From positions 156,572 through 220,571 of the forward strand of contig DASWNW010000093.1 in the NCBI GenBank assembly GCA_036399015.1: a stretch of DNA of 64,000 nt, read 5' to 3'. The position numbers and the translations under genes were made by a program. This document shows positions 17,915 to 27,664 of this stretch, piece after piece. This DNA comes from QHVT01 sp036399015 (GTDB taxonomy: Bacteria > Acidobacteriota > Thermoanaerobaculia > Gp7-AA8). The notes beneath the pieces are model-generated. The model had not been told where the DNA came from. It worked only from the letters and a program-made list of their open reading frames with translations, and made no database searches. Numbering within the stretch: position 1 is the first letter of the stretch; every line of letters begins with the position of its first letter.

Positions 17915-18472
17915 TCAGATCCTCTTCCGCGCGGCCGAGTCGGCGATCAGCCGTTCCAGCCGCCGCGCGCGCGTCGCCTCCTGCTTCGCGCTCATCACCC
18001 AGAAAGTAGCCAGCTTCCGGTACGACGGCGGCTGCTGCTCGAAAAACGCCCACGCCTTCTTCTTCGCGCGGAACTGCCGCTCGATCTCGGGCGAGAACAC
18101 CTCCGCCGTCTCCCGCTCGAACGAGTATTTCTGCGTCTTCAACGGATCGCGCGCGTCGAACGCCGCCTGTCCAGACGGCGCGACGAGACCGAGCTCCTGC
18201 AGCTCCCCGAAGCGCTTCGTGTTGACCGCGCTCCAGTAGCTGTTCTTCCTCCGCGGCGTGAAGCGCTGCATGTAGCTGGTCTCGTCGATCCGCTTCCGCA
18301 CGCCGTCGATCCAGCCGAAGCAGAGCGCCTCGTCGAGCGCCTCGCGGTAGGTGAGCCCGCCGCGACCCGACGCCTTGTTGTACATGCCGACGAACAACTC
18401 CGTTGCCTTGTCGTGGTTCTTCTCCAGCCACTTCCGGAACGCCTTCCGCGACTCGAAGAACTGCACGCTCAC
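17915..18472 (-). CDS. YdeI/OmpD-associated (OmdA-like) family protein
   Basis: A 185-residue soluble protein of the YdeI/OmdA family (bacteriocin-protection YdeI-like), recognised from FFESRKAFRKWLEKNH, GLTYREALDEALCFGWIDG, TPRRKNSYWSAVNTKRF and the C-terminal APSGQAAF region. Biochemical function is unknown; some relatives affect resistance to cationic peptides. The GTG at 18472 overlaps the stop of the upstream CDF gene (GTGA), which supports this start. It is the last gene of the purD-purE-CDF operon. Confidence 0.8.
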   Translation of the reverse strand: MSVQFFESRKAFRKWLEKNHDKATELFVGMYNKASGRGGLTYREALDEALCFGWIDGVRKRIDETSYMQRFTPRRKNSYWSAVNTKRFGELQELGLVAPSGQAAFDARDPLKTQKYSFERETAEVFSPEIERQFRAKKKAWAFFEQQPPSYRKLATFWVMSAKQEATRARRLERLIADSAARKRI

Positions 18473-19395
18473 CCGTGCCGCTCTTTCCGGAACGGCACGC
18501 AGTACGGGTCGCCCACCGCGCATTCGGCGAACTCGAACTGGATGGTGGTGTGGACGATTCGGTAGTCGCGCGCGAGCATGGCGTTGATCTCTTCCAGGAG
18601 GCCGGCGGTGTTCTTCACCGGCACGTCGCCCACCATGAGGTGGCACGACAGCGCGGGGCTGGAGGGGCCGAGCGCCCAGATGTGCAGGTGATGCACGCCC
18701 TGGACGCCTTCGATTCCGCCGAGCGCGCGGGTCACGGCGTCGGGATCGATGCCGGAAGGCGTTCCTTCGAGCAGGAGGTTCATCGACTCCCGCAGCACGC
18801 CGTAGCTGCTCCAGAGGATGAGGAGGCCGATGAGGATCGACACGACCGCGTCCCACTTCGTTGACCCGGTGAGGCGGATCAGCACCGCCGCCACGATGAT
18901 GCCGGCCGACGAGACGGCGTCACCCACCATGTGCACGAACGCGCCGCGGACGTTCACGTCCTCCCGGCTCTCGTGGTGGATCGAGATGGCGGTGCCGGCG
19001 TTCACCAGCAGCGCGACGGCGGCGGCCACCAGCATCGCCAGCGTGTGCACCTCCTGCGGCTGCTGCAGCCGTTCCCACGACTCCCGGAAGAGGAAGACGG
19101 TGAACGCCGCCAAAAGGCCGGCGTTGATGAAGGCCGCCAGGATGCCGGCGCGCTGGTAGCCGAACGACTTCTGGTGCGTCGGCTCGCGCAGCTCCAGGCG
19201 CACCGCGACGAGCGCGATGACGAGTGCGGCGGCGTCGGTGAGGTTGTGCAGCGCGTCGCCGATCAGGGCGAGCGAGCCGGCGTAGAGGCCGGCGGCGATC
19301 TCGGCGATCACCACCAGCACGTTCGCCACCGTGGCGATCGTCAGTTTTCGGGAGACGGAGGCGTGGTGGTGATGGTGATGATGCCCGTGACCCAT
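18469..19395 (-). CDS. cation diffusion facilitator (CzcD/ZitB-like zinc exporter)
   Basis: A 308-residue CDF transporter. The N-terminus is His-rich (MGHGHHHHHHHA), followed by six transmembrane helices (~15-200) and a cytosolic ferredoxin-like domain. Metal-site motifs are visible: SLALIGDALHNLTDA in helix 2 and VHMVGDAVSSAG in helix 5, giving the HxxxD pairs that usually select zinc. It would expel Zn2+ (or similar) in exchange for protons. It lies 7 bp after purE and is coupled to the ydeI-like gene, an unusual operon mixture of purine synthesis and metal export. Confidence 0.9.
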   Translation of the reverse strand: MGHGHHHHHHHASVSRKLTIATVANVLVVIAEIAAGLYAGSLALIGDALHNLTDAAALVIALVAVRLELREPTHQKSFGYQRAGILAAFINAGLLAAFTVFLFRESWERLQQPQEVHTLAMLVAAAVALLVNAGTAISIHHESREDVNVRGAFVHMVGDAVSSAGIIVAAVLIRLTGSTKWDAVVSILIGLLILWSSYGVLRESMNLLLEGTPSGIDPDAVTRALGGIEGVQGVHHLHIWALGPSSPALSCHLMVGDVPVKNTAGLLEEINAMLARDYRIVHTTIQFEFAECAVGDPYCVPFRKERHG

Positions 19396-19402
19396 CGGAC
19401 CG

Positions 19403-19893
19403 TCACCGTGTCGACTTTTCCACCTTCTTCGACTTTGCCGCCACCTGCTCTGCCATCGACGCCCTCTGCGCCTTCAGCTTCGCTGCCAGCTCGGGATTGC
19501 CCGTGGCGATGATCTGCGTCGCGAGGATGCCGGCGTTGCGCGCGCCGCCGATCGCCACCGACGCCACCGGGATGCCGGGAGGCATCTGCACGATCGCGTA
19601 CAGGGCATCGAGCCCCTGCAACGCGCCGCTGGCCAGCGGGACGCCGATCACCGGACGCGTCGTGAACGAGGCCACGACGCCCGGGAGGTGGGCGGCCATG
19701 CCGGCGCCGGCGATGAAGACGGCGCAGCCGTTCGCCTCCGCGTCGGTGATGATCTGCTTCGCCCGCTCCGGGCTGCGGTGCGCCGAGGCGACGGCGAATT
19801 CGTACGGGATCCCCGCTTCGTCGAGTGCCGCGGCGGCCTGAGACATGACCTCCGCGTCGGAGTCGCTGCCCATGATGATCTGTACCCAGGGTG

Positions 19894-19897
<4 letters not shown>
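19403..19897 (-). CDS. purE: N5-carboxyaminoimidazole ribonucleotide mutase
   Basis: A 164-residue class I PurE, which moves the carboxyl group of N5-CAIR to C4 in purine synthesis. Motifs: IIMGSDSDAEVM at the N-terminus, VASAHRSPER (active-site His), AGAGMAAHLPGVVA and GVPL. The ATG overlaps the purD stop by 4 bp, so both enzymes are coupled. The C-terminus has a Lys-rich tail of about 15 residues beyond the usual family end. PurK was not seen in the window. Confidence 0.94.
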
Positions 19898-21174
<1,277 letters not shown>

Positions 21175-21195
21175 GTTCCGTGGATTGTAGCAGTT

Positions 21196-21286
21196 AGGTT
21201 GTCGGTTCTCGGTTGTCAGTTGTCCGTGGCTTTTCGCCAGCAGCCAGGATCCCGCAGACAACCGACAACGGACAACCGACAACGGG
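21196..21286. repeat. microrepeat hairpin, GACAACCG family
   Basis: The left arm (21196-21229) is built of GGTTGTC/GGTTCTC units and the right arm (21256-21286) of complementary GACAACCG/GACAACG units, with a 26-nt spacer. It lies in the 168-bp gap between divergent purD and the ECF sigma gene, so it may overlap their regulatory region. Confidence 0.75.
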
Positions 21287-21342
21287 TGGAAGTCCCCGGC
21301 TCCCCCTAGACGTTTCCCAACCGGCCCCCGTACTAACTGGCA

Positions 21343-21960
21343 ATGCCCGCAGAGCTCCGCCTGATGATGCCGACGACAACGAAGGTCGAACCCGACGATC
21401 GCGAGCTGGTGCAGACGATCCGGGGCGGCGACGCCGACGCCTTCGAGACGCTCGTCCGCCGCAAGACCTCCAAGGTCTACGCCCTCTGCTACCGCATCAT
21501 CGGGAACGCCGAAGACGCCAAGGACATCTCCCAGCTCGTCTTCCTCAAGCTCTGGGAGAACCTCGAAAAATACGACCCCCACTACGCGTTCGACACCTGG
21601 CTGTACCGGATGGTGACGAACGTGGCCATCGACTTCATGCGCAACAAGCAGTCGCGCGACAACGCCGTCAACTCCAACCTCCGCCTGGTCAAGACCGCGG
21701 CGGATGCGGAGCAGGGGGTGATCGTCCAGCGCAAGGAGATCGAGAACGTCTTCAACGAGATCGCCTCCGTGCTCTCGCCGAAGCAGAAGACGATCTTCGT
21801 GATGAACCAGATGGAGGACCTCGCCTCCGCCGAGATCGCCAAGATCCTCGGCTGCCGCGAGTCGACCGTCCGGAACCACCTCTTCAACGCCCGCAAGCTG
21901 ATGCAGGAGCAGTTGCAGAAGCAGTATCCGGAGTACGCGCAGCTCTGGAGGAACCGGTGA
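21343..21960 (+). CDS. ECF-family RNA polymerase sigma factor
   Basis: A 205-residue sigma factor. Region 2 contains IIGNAEDAKDISQLVFLKLWENL and the following DTWLYRMVTNVAIDFMRNK; region 4 ends in ILGCRESTVRNHLFNARKLM. ATG codons at 21343, 21364 and 21367 are all possible; the first is given. Its stop overlaps the GTG of a zinc-finger protein (GTGA), the usual coupling of sigma factor and anti-sigma factor. A secretin-like periplasmic protein follows in the same operon. Confidence 0.9.
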   Translation: MPAELRLMMPTTTKVEPDDRELVQTIRGGDADAFETLVRRKTSKVYALCYRIIGNAEDAKDISQLVFLKLWENLEKYDPHYAFDTWLYRMVTNVAIDFMRNKQSRDNAVNSNLRLVKTAADAEQGVIVQRKEIENVFNEIASVLSPKQKTIFVMNQMEDLASAEIAKILGCRESTVRNHLFNARKLMQEQLQKQYPEYAQLWRNR

Positions 21961-22463
21961 TCGGCTGCGACGCCTTCCGGAACCGCTTCGCCGCCGGCAC
22001 CGATGACCCGGTGCTGCTCGAGCACCTGCGCACCTGCGACCGCTGCCTCGACCTGGCCGCCCACGCCGATCCGGACGTGATGTTTCGCGCCCTCGGCGGT
22101 GAAGATCTCGTCCCGCCCGGCGGCCTCGACGCCTTCGTCGACGACGTCATGCAGCAGGTCCGCGTCCGCGGCGCCGAGAGCACCGTCAGCGCCTCCCGCA
22201 AGGTCGTGAGCTGGCCCCGCAGGCTCGCCCTCGCCGCGACCCTGGCCGCCGCCGTCTCCGGCGCCATGTTCTACCGGACCACGTCTGGTGTAATCTCACC
22301 CGCTCCGTTTGAGCGGGCCGAAATGCGTCGCGCCACCAGTTTTGCGACGAAACCGGTGATTGAAACGTATGAGTCTCAGAACGCGACGATCGTCGAAGTC
22401 CCGAGTGACGACGACGTGAAGATCGTGATGATCTTCGACGAGAACCTCCCGGCGGATTTATGA
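21957..22463 (+). CDS. transmembrane anti-sigma factor with zinc-finger-like N-terminus
   Basis: A 168-residue protein. The N-terminus has a cysteine/histidine arrangement resembling anti-sigma zinc fingers (CDAF, then HLRTCDRCLDLAAH), one transmembrane helix (~82-102, RLALAATLAAAVSGAMFY) and an extracytoplasmic tail. It starts with GTG at 21957, overlapping the sigma stop, and its stop overlaps the next ATG, so the three genes form a tightly coupled operon. It should hold the neighbouring ECF sigma factor inactive until an envelope signal arrives. The tail is too short to predict the signal. Confidence 0.75.
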   Translation: MIGCDAFRNRFAAGTDDPVLLEHLRTCDRCLDLAAHADPDVMFRALGGEDLVPPGGLDAFVDDVMQQVRVRGAESTVSASRKVVSWPRRLALAATLAAAVSGAMFYRTTSGVISPAPFERAEMRRATSFATKPVIETYESQNATIVEVPSDDDVKIVMIFDENLPADL

Positions 22464-23131
22464 AGCGACTTTCGATCACCTTCCTGGCGCTGCTGCTCGC
22501 GGCCGTCTCCGCCTTCGCGGACGTGGCCGACATGGGCAGCAACCTGAAGGTGCGCACGTTCCGGTTCAAGCACAAGCAGGCCGACAGGGCCGCCGCGGTG
22601 ATCAAGCCGCTCATGAGCGCGGAAGGCTCGATGTCCATCCAGCCGGCCGCGAACTCCCTCGTCGTCACCGAGCTCCCGGACAACCTGAAGAAGATCGCGT
22701 CGACGCTCGCACAGTTCGACGCCCCCGCGCAGACGCTCAACCTCTCGATCCGCCTGGTCGGCGCGAGCCGCGGCACGGCCGACGAAGCCCATGTCGACCC
22801 CGTGCTTCGCGATGTCGAGTCGAAGCTGGCCCTGCTCCGCTACAACGTGCTCGAGAGCATCGGCATGGCCAACGCCTCCGGCAAGGAGGGGGAGCCGGGC
22901 GTCGTGGAGCTGAACGGCTACCGCGCCGACTTCCGCTTCGGCGAGTACGACCCCGCCAGCGACTCGGTGAAGCTCAGCGAGTTCCGCCTCGCGAAACTGG
23001 ACGGCGACCAGCTCTCGCCCATGCTCAAGACGACGCTCAACCTCAAGATCGGTCAGACCGTAATCATCGGCGCAACGAAGCAGCCGAACAGCAACCGCGC
23101 GCTCATGATCGTCGTAACAGCCCAGCGCTGA
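22460..23131 (+). CDS. exported secretin N-domain-like protein
   Basis: A 223-residue protein with a cleavable signal peptide (~1-21, ending SAFAD) and a domain with FRFKHKQADRAAAVIKPLMS and SIQPAANSLVVTELPDNLKKIASTLAQFDAP. This is the typical N1/N3-type (NolW/STN) ring-building module of secretins, in which a strand pattern ends in 'D.P....' The rest is beta-rich and ends without the membrane gate domain, so it cannot form a pore by itself. It is the third gene of the ECF sigma operon and may respond to or report outer-membrane assembly. Confidence 0.65.
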   Translation: MKRLSITFLALLLAAVSAFADVADMGSNLKVRTFRFKHKQADRAAAVIKPLMSAEGSMSIQPAANSLVVTELPDNLKKIASTLAQFDAPAQTLNLSIRLVGASRGTADEAHVDPVLRDVESKLALLRYNVLESIGMANASGKEGEPGVVELNGYRADFRFGEYDPASDSVKLSEFRLAKLDGDQLSPMLKTTLNLKIGQTVIIGATKQPNSNRALMIVVTAQR

Positions 23132-23221
23132 GGGGCAGCGCAACTCTCCTACACGTTCCGTCGGCGCGGCGCACACCGCTCACCCGTGCGCCGCGCCCGA
23201 TGGCTCCCGCCCCTTCCCCTA

Positions 23222-23881
23222 ATGTTCGTCCCCCGCAAGATCGCGTCCGGAACCTTCCAGCTCTACCTCCCGCCCGATCTCCCCAGCTCCCCGCCGGTCG
23301 TGCTCTTCCTGCACGGCGCCGGTGAAGGAGGCCTCGACGGCTTCCTCCAGACGACCGTCGGCCTCGGCCCGGCGATGCTGAAGGACCCGACGCGCTTTCC
23401 TCTCGTGGGCGTCTTCCCGCAGTCGCCGCCGCGCATCCCGTGGCGGGGGCAGAGCATCGAGCATGCGGTGCGGGCGCTGGAGGCGACGCTCGACGAGCTG
23501 CGGTGCGACCGCGACCGCGTCTATCTCACCGGCATCTCCATGGGCGGCTACGGCACCTGGCACCTGGCCACGGCGCAGCCGGCGCGCTTCGCCGCGATCG
23601 TCCCGATCTGCGGCGGCTCCGCCAGCCCGGAGCTGACCGCCGAGCGGCTCGCCGACGTGCCGGCTTGGGTCTTCCACGGAGACCGCGACAACATCATCCC
23701 GGTCGAGGAGTCGCGCGACGTCGTGGCGGCGCTCCGCGCCCGCGGCAGCAACGTCCGCTATACCGAGTACCGGAACGTGCGGCACAACTCCTGGGACCCG
23801 GCCTACGCGGAGCCGGAGCTCATGCCCTGGCTGCTCGCGCAGCGAAGAACTCCGCCACCTCCTCCACGCTCTTCGTATTGA
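23222..23881 (+). CDS. alpha/beta-hydrolase esterase (feruloyl/PHB-depolymerase-like)
   Basis: A 219-residue alpha/beta-hydrolase. The oxyanion-hole region is VVLFLHGAGEGG, the nucleophile Ser sits in YLTGISMGGYGTW (GxSxG), the acid is in HGDRDNIIPVEES and the catalytic His in NVRHNSWD. This matches the esterase/phospholipase group with LpqC and polyhydroxyalkanoate depolymerase-like members. The ATG at 23222 starts the hydrolase fold; no signal peptide is seen. The C-terminus (PPPPPRSSY) overlaps the 3' end of the convergent PolX gene by 62 bp, an unusually long overlap. Confidence 0.82.
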   Translation: MFVPRKIASGTFQLYLPPDLPSSPPVVLFLHGAGEGGLDGFLQTTVGLGPAMLKDPTRFPLVGVFPQSPPRIPWRGQSIEHAVRALEATLDELRCDRDRVYLTGISMGGYGTWHLATAQPARFAAIVPICGGSASPELTAERLADVPAWVFHGDRDNIIPVEESRDVVAALRARGSNVRYTEYRNVRHNSWDPAYAEPELMPWLLAQRRTPPPPPRSSY

Positions 23882-25472
23882 AGATCTGCTTCGGCGAGAG
23901 GCCGCCCTTGCGCGCCACCCAGGTGCCGGTGATGACCGCGTTGTACTCGCCGATGGAGTGGGCGTCGGGGTTGATGCTGAAGACGACGCCGCGGTCGAGC
24001 GCCCGCTGGAGGTGCCGCCAGTCGAGGTCGAGCCGGTTCGGGTTGCCGTTGATCTCGATCATCACGCCGCGCTCGCCCGCCTTCTCGAAGATCCGCTCGA
24101 ACTCCACGCTGTAGCCGGCGCGCGCGAGCAGCTTCCTCCCGGTGAGGTGGCCGATGAAGGTGACGTAGGGATCGTCCATCGCGCGGAGGATGCGGTCGGT
24201 CATCTCATCCTTCTCCATCGTGAAGTTCGAGTGCACCGAGGCGATCACGAAGTCGAGCTTCGACAGGATCTTCGCGCCGTAGTCCATCGTCCCGTTCTGC
24301 AGGATGTCCGCCTCGGTGCCGCGGAACACGCGCATCGGCTTCACGCTCTTCTCGTGGCGCGCGATCTCCGCGTGCTGCTCCTTCAGCCGCTCCGGCGAGA
24401 GGCCGCCGGCGTAGTAGGCGGTCGGCGAGTGGTCGGAGATGCCGACGTACTCCCAGCCCCGCTGGTGCGCCGCCGTGAGCATCTCCTCGACGCTGTGACG
24501 GCCGTCGGAGAAGGTGGTGTGCACGTGAAAGGTCCCCCGCAGGTGCGCGACTTCGACGAGCTTCGTCCGCTTCTTCCGCTGCAGGTCTTCGCCGTTCTCC
24601 CGCCGCTCCGGCTCGACGTACGGGATGTCGGCCTTCTTGAAGGCGTCCTGCTCCTTCTTCGCCTTGGCGATCTTCCCGAACGCCTCCACGAACTCCGCGC
24701 TGCCGGTCGTGCGCAGCAGCACCGAGCCGAACTCGCCTGGCGCGGCGAGGTGGAAGAGCACGTCCATCTCTCCCCGCGCGACGCCCTTGTACGTCGTGTC
24801 GTCGAGCTGCTGAACGTCGGCGACGATGTCTGCGAGCCGGGCGGCCACCGCCTCCGGCTTCTTCGTCGCGACGACGACGTTGACGTTGCGAATCACCTCG
24901 AGGCGCCGGCGCACGCTGCCGGAGACTTCCGCGTCCTCCACCTCCACGACGTCGGCGAGGCGCTCGCGGATCAGCTCTCCGACCTCGATGCCGACCGGCA
25001 GCAGGAACTGCGACTCCCGCTGGCGCGCGAACTCGATGCCTTTGAGGATGTGCTCGGCCGTCTTCGCGCCGAAGCCCTTCAGCTTCGCCAGGCGCCCGCT
25101 GCGAGCCGCCTCTTCGAGCTGGTCGAGCGACGCGACGCCGAGCTCGGAGTAGAGCACGCCGATCTTCTTGAGGCCGAGGCGGGGGACGCGCAGGAGCTCG
25201 AAGATGCCGGGCGGATACTGGCCGCGCAGCTCCTCGAGGTACTGCGACGTGCCCGTGCGAACGAGCTCCTCGATCACCTGTCCGGTGGCCTTTCCGACGC
25301 CGGAGACTTTCAGGATCCCGCCCGACTCGACCAGCGGTGCGAGCTCTTCGTCGAGGTTCTCTACGGCGCGCGCCGCCTTCTCGAACGCGCGGGCCTTGAA
25401 GGGGTTGGGGTCGCTCAGCTCGATGTAGCGGGAGATCTCATCGAGCAGGCGCGCAACGGTGAATTTGTCCAT
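23820..25472 (-). CDS. polX: PolX/PHP family protein with altered polymerase active site
   Basis: A 550-residue protein with the bacterial PolX layout: an 8-kDa-like HhH region (~1-110, with SGVGKATGQVIEEL and LKGFGAKTAEHIL), a family-X nucleotidyltransferase domain (~150-310) and a C-terminal PHP phosphoesterase domain (~325-550). The PHP metal ligands look intact (HVHTTFSDG, ISDHS, RGTEADIL, HSNF, NPDAHS). In the polymerase domain the usual two metal-binding aspartates after GSxRR are Asn196 and Asn198 (RNVNVVVAT), while the third Asp (EMDVLF) is kept. Polymerase activity is therefore doubtful, and 3'-5' exonuclease/AP-type activity of the PHP domain is more likely. It is divergent from pyrF with only 24 bp between starts. 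Confidence 0.88.
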   Translation of the reverse strand: MDKFTVARLLDEISRYIELSDPNPFKARAFEKAARAVENLDEELAPLVESGGILKVSGVGKATGQVIEELVRTGTSQYLEELRGQYPPGIFELLRVPRLGLKKIGVLYSELGVASLDQLEEAARSGRLAKLKGFGAKTAEHILKGIEFARQRESQFLLPVGIEVGELIRERLADVVEVEDAEVSGSVRRRLEVIRNVNVVVATKKPEAVAARLADIVADVQQLDDTTYKGVARGEMDVLFHLAAPGEFGSVLLRTTGSAEFVEAFGKIAKAKKEQDAFKKADIPYVEPERRENGEDLQRKKRTKLVEVAHLRGTFHVHTTFSDGRHSVEEMLTAAHQRGWEYVGISDHSPTAYYAGGLSPERLKEQHAEIARHEKSVKPMRVFRGTEADILQNGTMDYGAKILSKLDFVIASVHSNFTMEKDEMTDRILRAMDDPYVTFIGHLTGRKLLARAGYSVEFERIFEKAGERGVMIEINGNPNRLDLDWRHLQRALDRGVVFSINPDAHSIGEYNAVITGTWVARKGGLSPKQIFNTKSVEEVAEFFAARAARA

Positions 25473-25480
25473 CGCGCGCC

Positions 25481-25488
25481 ATTATCAT
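25481..25488. promoter_or_regulatory. overlapping divergent -10 boxes for polX and pyrF
   Basis: ATTATCAT contains TATCAT (25483-25488) for the plus-strand pyrF, 8 nt before its ATG, and on the minus strand GATAAT (25486-25481), 8 nt before the polX ATG. Both starts lie within a 24-bp gap without ribosome sites. The boxes overlap, so polymerase should be able to bind in only one direction at a time. Confidence 0.4.
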
Positions 25489-25496
25489 TCGCCGCC

Positions 25497-26177
25497 ATGC
25501 AAGCACGCGAACGTCTGGTGGTCGCCGTCGATCTCTCCGGCCGCGACGAGATCCTCCGCCTCGTCGAGTCGCTCCGCGGCTCGGTCGGCGTGTTCAAGCT
25601 CGGGCTGCAGGCGTTCGTCGCCAACGGCCCAGCCATCGTCCGCGACGTGGTGGCGACCGGCGAGCGGGTCTTCCTCGACCTGAAGATCCACGACATCCCC
25701 AACACCGCGAAGCATGCCGTGGCCGAGGTGGCCGGGCTCGGCGCGTCGATGGCCACGGTGCATGCGGCGGGCGGCGAGGCGATGCTCCGCGCCTGTGCCC
25801 ACGACTCCCTTCTCGTCCTCGGCGTCACGGTGCTGACCAGCCTCGCCGAGTCGGACCTGCTGCAGATCGGCATGGGCGGCAACCCGGTCGAGAACGCGGT
25901 GCGGCTGGCGATGCTCGCGCAGGGCTCCGGGTTGCGCGGCGTCGTGGCGTCGCCGCTGGAGATCGAGGCCATTCGCGAGGCGTGCGGCGCGGAGTTCGTG
26001 ATCCTGACGCCGGGGATTCGTCCCGCGGGAGCGGACGCCGGCGACCAGCGGCGGACGATGACGCCGCGGCAGGCGATCGGCGCGGGGGCAGACTACATCG
26101 TGGTGGGACGCCCCATCACAGGTGCGGCCGACCCGAGGTCGGCCGCACTGAAGATCGTTGAAGAGATGGGAGGTTAG
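25497..26177 (+). CDS. pyrF: orotidine 5'-phosphate decarboxylase
   Basis: A 226-residue PyrF, the last enzyme of UMP synthesis. The catalytic Asp/Lys array is in FLDLKIHDIPNT, the N-terminal strand is LVVAVDLSG, and the phosphate-binding loop near the end is ILTPGIRP followed by DYIVVGRPIT. The frame is open long before the ATG, but conserved sequence starts at 25497. Near the C-terminus the coding region contains a 12-bp perfect hairpin (26122-26148) encoding GAADPRSAAL, just after the GRPIT loop. It overlaps the convergent secreted-protein gene by 4 bp. Confidence 0.95.
   Translation: MQARERLVVAVDLSGRDEILRLVESLRGSVGVFKLGLQAFVANGPAIVRDVVATGERVFLDLKIHDIPNTAKHAVAEVAGLGASMATVHAAGGEAMLRACAHDSLLVLGVTVLTSLAESDLLQIGMGGNPVENAVRLAMLAQGSGLRGVVASPLEIEAIREACGAEFVILTPGIRPAGADAGDQRRTMTPRQAIGAGADYIVVGRPITGAADPRSAALKIVEEMGG
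26122..26148. repeat. 12-bp stem, 3-nt loop hairpin inside pyrF
   Basis: GTGCGGCCGACC (26122-26133), loop CGA, and GGTCGGCCGCAC (26137-26148) form a perfect hairpin within the pyrF coding region. The geometry equals the REP-like units elsewhere in the window, but no GGAG tetranucleotide flanks it. No T-run follows, so it is not a normal terminator. Confidence 0.6.
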
Positions 26178-27664
26178 AAGCGGACGCTGCGACGCCGCGG
26201 CGTCGTGCAGTTCTGCCCCGGCCCACCGAAGAAGATCTGCTGCACCGCGAACTGCCTCCGCACGCCGAGCGAGTCCGTCGCGATCGCGCGGAGCGTGTAC
26301 TCGCCGCGCGCGGTGGCGTCGAGGTTCACGTTGACGCGCCACGGCGTGACCGGCGTCGGGGAGGAGACGTCGAAGCGGAGCGGGCCGCCGAGCGTCGCCG
26401 CACCGAGGGCCTGGTTGTTGAGGAACAGCTCGACGTTCACGATGCGGTGCGGGCCGGTCACCCAGCCGTGGATCTCCGTGCCGCCGCAGAGGAGGTGCCG
26501 CGGGCTGTCGAGCTCGATCCTGCCGGAGGCGACGCCGCACGAGCCCCAGCTCTGCAGGCCGGTCGACTCGCCGAGGACGTAGACGAAGTCGCCGACGCTG
26601 AGCGGGTCGTGCTTCACCTCGTCGTCCCAGGTCATCGTCACGTCCTCGTAGACGCGCGGGGCCGAGCCCTCGAACGACGGGACGCGGAAGTCGAAGACGT
26701 CGAAGGCGATCGTGCGCGCCGGCTCCTGCGTCATCGGGTCGACTTCGTCGATCATCGTGATGAGTCGGGCGCTGGCCTGGTCGTACCAGGCGTCCTCGCT
26801 GAAGCGGATGTGGTTCGCCCGGTCGATCGTCAGGTAGGTCGGGATCGAGAGGAGCCCGGTGCGCGTGAAGAACGGCTGCATGCCGGGGCGCACCGAGTAG
26901 ATGTCGTAGTAGTGGTTCGTGCCGACGGCGAGGAAGTCGTTGCCGTTGCTGACGATCCAGCGGCCGGGGCGGTCGATCGCGGAGAGGAGCACCGGCGAGG
27001 CGGGGTTCGTGATGTTGAACGCCTGCGTCGACTGCTCGGAGACCGCCACGAGCGTGCTGCCGTGGAAGGCGATGTCGTTCAAACCGCGGTTGCGGGTGTG
27101 CGTGTGCGACTGGATCGCCCCCAGCAGCACCGGCGCGGTGAGCGTGGTGATGTCGATGATGTCGATCTGGTTGCGGCAGGTGGTCGTGCCGGGACGGGGA
27201 TAGCAGAGCAGGGAGGAGGTCGGGCGCAGGCCGGCGAGCCGGTTGCCGCTCACCGCCAGGCGCTCGTAGCTGAAGCCGGGTGCGCGGTGGACCAGCACCG
27301 GCGCGCTGCCGCCGGGGCCGACGTTGGTGAGGTTGAAGATCTCCAGCCCGACGTCGCTGCTGATGAAGAGGTGGTTGTCCGCGAAGGCGACGCCCCCCTC
27401 GACGTTGCGTCCGGCGAGCGAGCCGATGAAGTCCTCACGCGCGATCTGCAGCGTGCCGACGGCGTTGGTCGTGTAGGTGGTCAGCACCTGGCCGCGCAGC
27501 GCGTAGACGGTGCCGTTCGTCCGGAAGATCCCGTGCGGCGAGAGCTCGAAGCCGGTGGCGGGAGGCGTGGAGCCCGCCAGCGTCAGCGGACAGTTCGCCG
27601 CCAGCATGGCGGAAGCAGAGATGAGGGAAACGACGACCAGGGCGATCCGTGACCAAACGCGCAT
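26174..27664 (-). CDS. secreted beta-propeller-like protein (LVIVD-type repeats)
   Basis: A 496-residue exported protein with a signal peptide (~1-23, ASAMLAA) and a series of blade-like repeats of about 45 residues containing phrases such as DIIDITTLTAPVLLGAI and AFNITNPASPVLLSAI. These resemble the LVIVD / choice-of-anchor beta-propeller proteins that are abundant on cell surfaces. The last ~100 residues form an Ig-like domain (GTEIHGWVTGPHRIVNVELF ... GEYTLRAIATDSLG). Function is probably adhesion or scaffolding rather than catalysis. It has an approximately 225-bp upstream gap in which only AT-rich stretches near 27780-27840 were noted. Confidence 0.65.
   Translation of the reverse strand: MRVWSRIALVVVSLISASAMLAANCPLTLAGSTPPATGFELSPHGIFRTNGTVYALRGQVLTTYTTNAVGTLQIAREDFIGSLAGRNVEGGVAFADNHLFISSDVGLEIFNLTNVGPGGSAPVLVHRAPGFSYERLAVSGNRLAGLRPTSSLLCYPRPGTTTCRNQIDIIDITTLTAPVLLGAIQSHTHTRNRGLNDIAFHGSTLVAVSEQSTQAFNITNPASPVLLSAIDRPGRWIVSNGNDFLAVGTNHYYDIYSVRPGMQPFFTRTGLLSIPTYLTIDRANHIRFSEDAWYDQASARLITMIDEVDPMTQEPARTIAFDVFDFRVPSFEGSAPRVYEDVTMTWDDEVKHDPLSVGDFVYVLGESTGLQSWGSCGVASGRIELDSPRHLLCGGTEIHGWVTGPHRIVNVELFLNNQALGAATLGGPLRFDVSSPTPVTPWRVNVNLDATARGEYTLRAIATDSLGVRRQFAVQQIFFGGPGQNCTTPRRRSVRF

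Noticed and set aside
26122..26148. Intrinsic terminator of pyrF
   Set aside because: The hairpin lies inside the coding sequence and has no T-run after it.
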